Of a stretch of DNA of 64,000 bases, positions 61,295 through 64,000 are shown piece by piece. The position numbers were made by a program, and so were the translations under genes. How positions within the stretch are numbered: the first letter of the stretch is position 1; each line of letters starts with the position of its first letter. This DNA comes from an uncultured Bacteroides sp. (GTDB lineage Bacteria; Bacteroidota; Bacteroidia; Chitinophagales; Chitinophagaceae): assembly GCA_902168085.1 (NCBI GenBank), contig CABHOP010000052.1, positions 24,468 through 88,467 on the forward strand, written 5' to 3'. The notes beneath the pieces were generated by a model. The model worked only from the letters and a program-made list of their open reading frames with translations. It did not search any database and had not been told where the DNA came from.

Positions 61295-62518
61295 ATGATA
61301 AACAGTCTTATTGACAATATAAACAGGAATAAAAGGTTTTATATAGACTTTACCATTACTGTTTCCTCATCGCTATTAATACTCTATTGCGGCATTTTTG
61401 AAAATCATTTTCTGCTGATTTCTGTTCCTTTCCTGATACTGAGGTTTTGCTACCTGTACAACACACATCTGCTACGCGAGCAGCAGCACGCTACTTTAAC
61501 AACAACGAAAACACTGCCGGATTTTTCCATTGTCATCTGTTCATACAACGAAAAAGAAGAAAATGTAACAACGCTGCTGGATAGTATTTTTAGCAGTACC
61601 TGCCAGGCCAAAGAAATAATAATAGTGGATGATTGCAGCCTGCGCCCCGTGCAAATAGAAAAAGCCTACGCAGATAAGGTGCGCATCATAAGAAATGAAA
61701 CGAACCTGGGGCTGCGCAGATCTCAGATACTTGGTATTTCAGCATTGCAACCTACAGATTATGTATTGTGTATCGATTCTGATATTTGCTTTGACAACCA
61801 TGCTATAGAAACCAGCCTGCAATTCATACGCCTGCATGCCGATGGTAATGTATTTGGTGTACGCATTACACTGAAGGATTTTAAAGATGATTTTCTGAAT
61901 ACCTACATCAATACAAGCTATCATTCGAACTACTACAAACGCCTGTTTGAAAGCAGGATGGGCGCTACGGTGAACTGTAACGGGGCATTCATGTTCGCTA
62001 AATACAGCTTCATTACCAGCGTATTGGAAGCTTATAAAAATGATAGTTTTTTAGGAAAGCCTATGATGGCCGGTGAAGACAAAAGCATTACCAATATGGC
62101 GCTGCAACAGGGCAAAAGCTACACTATATATGGCGTAGCGGTAACGCATGAGAGATTTGAATTTGACCAGTACAAGGGGAAAGTGCAACGTACCTTTAAA
62201 ACCGGCATCATTTACCAGATGCGTGCCATTTTCCTGAAAGGCGTATCGGGCTGGGTACGTTTGTTCTCTACTTTAGATGTGATATCTTTTTTCCTTTCGG
62301 TGCCGCTGCAGGTAGTATTGCTGGTAACACTGCTGCAATTAAGGTTCTTTTACATCCTAGCCGCCATTTACCTGATAGCACTAATGGTGCGCAACAACCG
62401 TTCTATTGTAAAAGTGATAAGCTATAACCTGTACCGCTTTGCTATGGGTATTTACTTGTACGTGCTGAAGTTGTATGCGTTACTGCGCATCCGTTCGATG
62501 GGTTGGGGCACACGTTGA
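61295..62518 (+). CDS. Membrane glycosyltransferase family 2
   Basis: A 407-residue GT2. Two hydrophobic stretches at about 15-50 (FTITVSSSLLILYCG and LLISVPFLILRFCYL), then the GT-A domain with FSIVICSYNEKEENV, IIIVDDCSLRP and the metal-site LCIDSDICFD near residue 160, and MAGEDKSITNMALQ as the acceptor-side ED motif. A C-terminal membrane segment (ISFFLSVPLQVVLLVTLL) is followed by another hydrophobic region. It is a processive-type or dolichyl-like sugar transferase that probably builds the chain exported by the adjacent ABC pair. Confidence 0.88.
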   Translation: MINSLIDNINRNKRFYIDFTITVSSSLLILYCGIFENHFLLISVPFLILRFCYLYNTHLLREQQHATLTTTKTLPDFSIVICSYNEKEENVTTLLDSIFSSTCQAKEIIIVDDCSLRPVQIEKAYADKVRIIRNETNLGLRRSQILGISALQPTDYVLCIDSDICFDNHAIETSLQFIRLHADGNVFGVRITLKDFKDDFLNTYINTSYHSNYYKRLFESRMGATVNCNGAFMFAKYSFITSVLEAYKNDSFLGKPMMAGEDKSITNMALQQGKSYTIYGVAVTHERFEFDQYKGKVQRTFKTGIIYQMRAIFLKGVSGWVRLFSTLDVISFFLSVPLQVVLLVTLLQLRFFYILAAIYLIALMVRNNRSIVKVISYNLYRFAMGIYLYVLKLYALLRIRSMGWGTR

Positions 62519-63421
62519 TCAGTTGCGAAGTATACCTGTAATTACATCTCTAGCATCGGCAGAAAACCATCTTACTTCTTTGTCCTTTTTGAACCAAGTC
62601 ATTTGGCGCTTGGCGTAGTGGCGGGTATTCTGTTTTATCTTCTCCACTGCTTCGGCAAGCGTGCATTGCCCGTCTATTAAATCAAACAGTTCGGCATAGC
62701 CTACGGTTTGCAGGTTTTTTAGTTTGCGCAGCGGGTATAGTTCCTTTACCTCGTCCAGCAAGCCTGCAGCCATCATCATATCTACGCGGTGATTGATGCG
62801 GTTGTACAACTCTTCGCGCGGTAGCTCCAGGCCTATTTTCACTATATTAAAATCGCGCCGTTTGGCTTCACCCTTCCTGAAGCTGGTAATGCTTTCGCCA
62901 GTAGAGCGTTTGAAGGTGAGGGCGCGCAACAGGCGTGCAGGGTTTTGCACTTCGCCTACAGCAAAGAAAGCAGGGTCTTCTTCGCGCACTGTTTGCTGCA
63001 GCCATGTTATGCCGTGTGCATCGTACTGCTGCTGCACTTCAGCAGCTATAGCATCGTTCACCGGAGGCATCTCGTCCAGCCCTTCGCACAGGGCTTTTAT
63101 ATACAAGCCGGTACCACCGCATACTATTGCTGTATCTGCAGCAGCAAATATTTCATTGAGATAGCCTAATGCCAGTGTTTCATAATCGGCAGCTGTAAGA
63201 TTATTGACTACCGAATGGGAATTGATAAAATAGTGCTTTACGGCCTGCAATTCATCGGCACCAGGCTTTGCCGTACCAATGGTCATTTCCTTGTAGCACT
63301 GTCGGCTATCGGCCGATATGATGGCTGTATGCAGGTATTGCGCCAGGCTGATGGCAATAGCGGTTTTGCCCACTGCTGTGGGCCCGCAAATGATATAAAC
63401 CGTTTTGTTGTAAGCCGCCAA
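62519..63421 (-). CDS. miaA: tRNA dimethylallyltransferase
   Basis: A 300-residue enzyme. The P-loop is GPTAVGKTAI near residue 13, followed by ISADSRQCYKEM, IGTAKPGADE and CGGTGLYIKALCEG, which are MiaA signatures; YAKRQMTWFKKD near the C-terminus is the tRNA-binding end. It adds a dimethylallyl group to A37 of tRNAs that read UNN codons. The stop lies directly after the end of the convergent GT2 gene. Confidence 0.96.
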   Translation of the reverse strand: MAAYNKTVYIICGPTAVGKTAIAISLAQYLHTAIISADSRQCYKEMTIGTAKPGADELQAVKHYFINSHSVVNNLTAADYETLALGYLNEIFAAADTAIVCGGTGLYIKALCEGLDEMPPVNDAIAAEVQQQYDAHGITWLQQTVREEDPAFFAVGEVQNPARLLRALTFKRSTGESITSFRKGEAKRRDFNIVKIGLELPREELYNRINHRVDMMMAAGLLDEVKELYPLRKLKNLQTVGYAELFDLIDGQCTLAEAVEKIKQNTRHYAKRQMTWFKKDKEVRWFSADARDVITGILRN

Positions 63422-63428
63422 TTATCTG

Positions 63429-64000
63429 TTATTCGTCGTAGCTATTGCTGCTGCCACCGCCGGTATCGAAGCCTTCGTTGCCACCTCCTTCTTCGCCTTC
63501 GCTGCCAAAGCCTTCTGCCATTTCATCGGCACCAAGGTCGTATTTCTCTTCTACTTCCAGCAGTTTATCCAGGTTTACGCCTTTTACACCATACTGTGCA
63601 GGCGCTACGCCCTCTTTACGCAATACGAAAGGATAAGTACGCTTAGGGTCTTCATCTTTCGAAACACCGATAAGCTCTACCAGGAATGTCCACTTCTTTA
63701 CAGGATCGTATTCATATATAAATTTCTGGTCGGGCGTGGCCACCAATGCAGAAACCGGTGTGCGCATCATGGACAATGCGGGTGCATCTTTCTTGTTCAC
63801 AAGCACTTCCGAATTCAGCTCGCGGCCTCTTAACCAGCGCTCGTTGCTTTCAAAAAACGAGGCTGTATGCTTTCCGTCGAACTCGTATGCGGAAATAATA
63901 GCTTTATGAAATTCCAAAAATGTTTGTGTAGGGCGTATCTCTATATCCCGGTACACCAGGTCATCTTCCTCCCAAAAAACCCTGAATCGTAATAGTGGCA
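63429..64000 (-). CDS. pRiA4b ORF-3-like protein, start just outside the window
   Basis: The frame ends at 63429 and is open through base 64000. Read on the minus strand the last codons give PLLRFRVFWEEDDLVYRDIE, and the final two bases would complete ATG with one base beyond the window, so nearly the entire protein (about 190 residues) is present. The body (YRDIEIRPTQTFLEFHKAI, HTASFFESNERW) fits PF07929, often called IS1096 element passenger TnpR family, though no insertion sequence is here. The C-terminus is acidic with Gly/Ser-rich repeats. Function unknown. It precedes miaA by 7 bases. Confidence 0.85.
   Translation of the reverse strand, partial: PLLRFRVFWEEDDLVYRDIEIRPTQTFLEFHKAIISAYEFDGKHTASFFESNERWLRGRELNSEVLVNKKDAPALSMMRTPVSALVATPDQKFIYEYDPVKKWTFLVELIGVSKDEDPKRTYPFVLRKEGVAPAQYGVKGVNLDKLLEVEEKYDLGADEMAEGFGSEGEEGGGNEGFDTGGGSSNSYDE

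Noticed and set aside
63429..64000. Insertion-sequence gene, because of the family name IS1096 passenger
   Set aside because: No transposase, terminal inverted repeat or target duplication is seen; the family is common as a normal chromosomal gene.

Overview
The window looks like chromosomal DNA of a Bacteroidota bacterium, most likely a member of the Chitinophagaceae or a close relative; the genus cannot be fixed from sequence alone. Supporting signs are Bacteroidota-type promoters (TTTG, about 19-21 bases, TAnnTTTG), a secreted protein with a type IX secretion C-terminal signal, a PUR-alpha-like DUF3276 protein, the futalosine route to menaquinone, a DAHP synthase-chorismate mutase fusion, and moderate to low GC with few Shine-Dalgarno sites.

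Region 1, bases 1-29315, is almost entirely minus strand and is one large surface-polysaccharide locus. Reading with transcription (right to left) it holds a Wzc-like tyrosine autokinase, an AsnB-type amidotransferase, a glycosyltransferase, GDP-fucose synthesis (gmd, fcl), an ABC exporter (wzm, wzt with a C-terminal cargo domain), methyltransferases, many GT4 and GT2 glycosyltransferases, an SDR epimerase, a set for a diacetamido-uronic acid (oxidoreductase, acetyltransferase, DegT aminotransferase), a HisF-like protein and three WbpG-type N-acetyl-sugar amidotransferases. Genes are chained with 1-11 base overlaps or gaps of a few bases, which suggests one or two long transcripts. The Wza-like export lipoprotein is divergent at 29565-30365. 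No Wzx flippase, Wzy polymerase or HisH glutaminase is seen in the window. The probable product is a fucose-containing polymer with amidinated and possibly amidated amino-uronic acids, exported by an ABC transporter.

Region 2, bases 30366-58200, is housekeeping: menaquinone genes (mqnB, mqnD), pterin genes (PTPS, folE), tRNA-Pro(GGG), hpt, a cell-wall glucosaminidase with LysM repeats, a LOG-family hydrolase, a sodium:solute symporter, a GlcD-like oxidase, phospholipid genes (psd, cdsA), a CPBP protease, dxs, a membrane-bound MutS-like ATPase, a T9SS-exported phytase-like esterase, truB, aroG-pheA fusion, aroE, a ComA-like phosphosulfolactate synthase and lpxB.

Region 3, bases 58190-64000, has tRNA-Ala(GGC), a PadR-PspC pair with a clear palindromic operator, a second, smaller Wzm/Wzt pair with a membrane GT2 on the plus strand, miaA and a pRiA4b ORF-3-like protein that is cut by the window edge. 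No CRISPR array, insertion sequence, prophage or rRNA gene was seen.

The most unusual feature is the set of three WbpG paralogues served by one HisF-like protein with a lost catalytic aspartate, in which the N-terminal zinc-type cysteines are progressively lost (4, 2 and 1 of 4).
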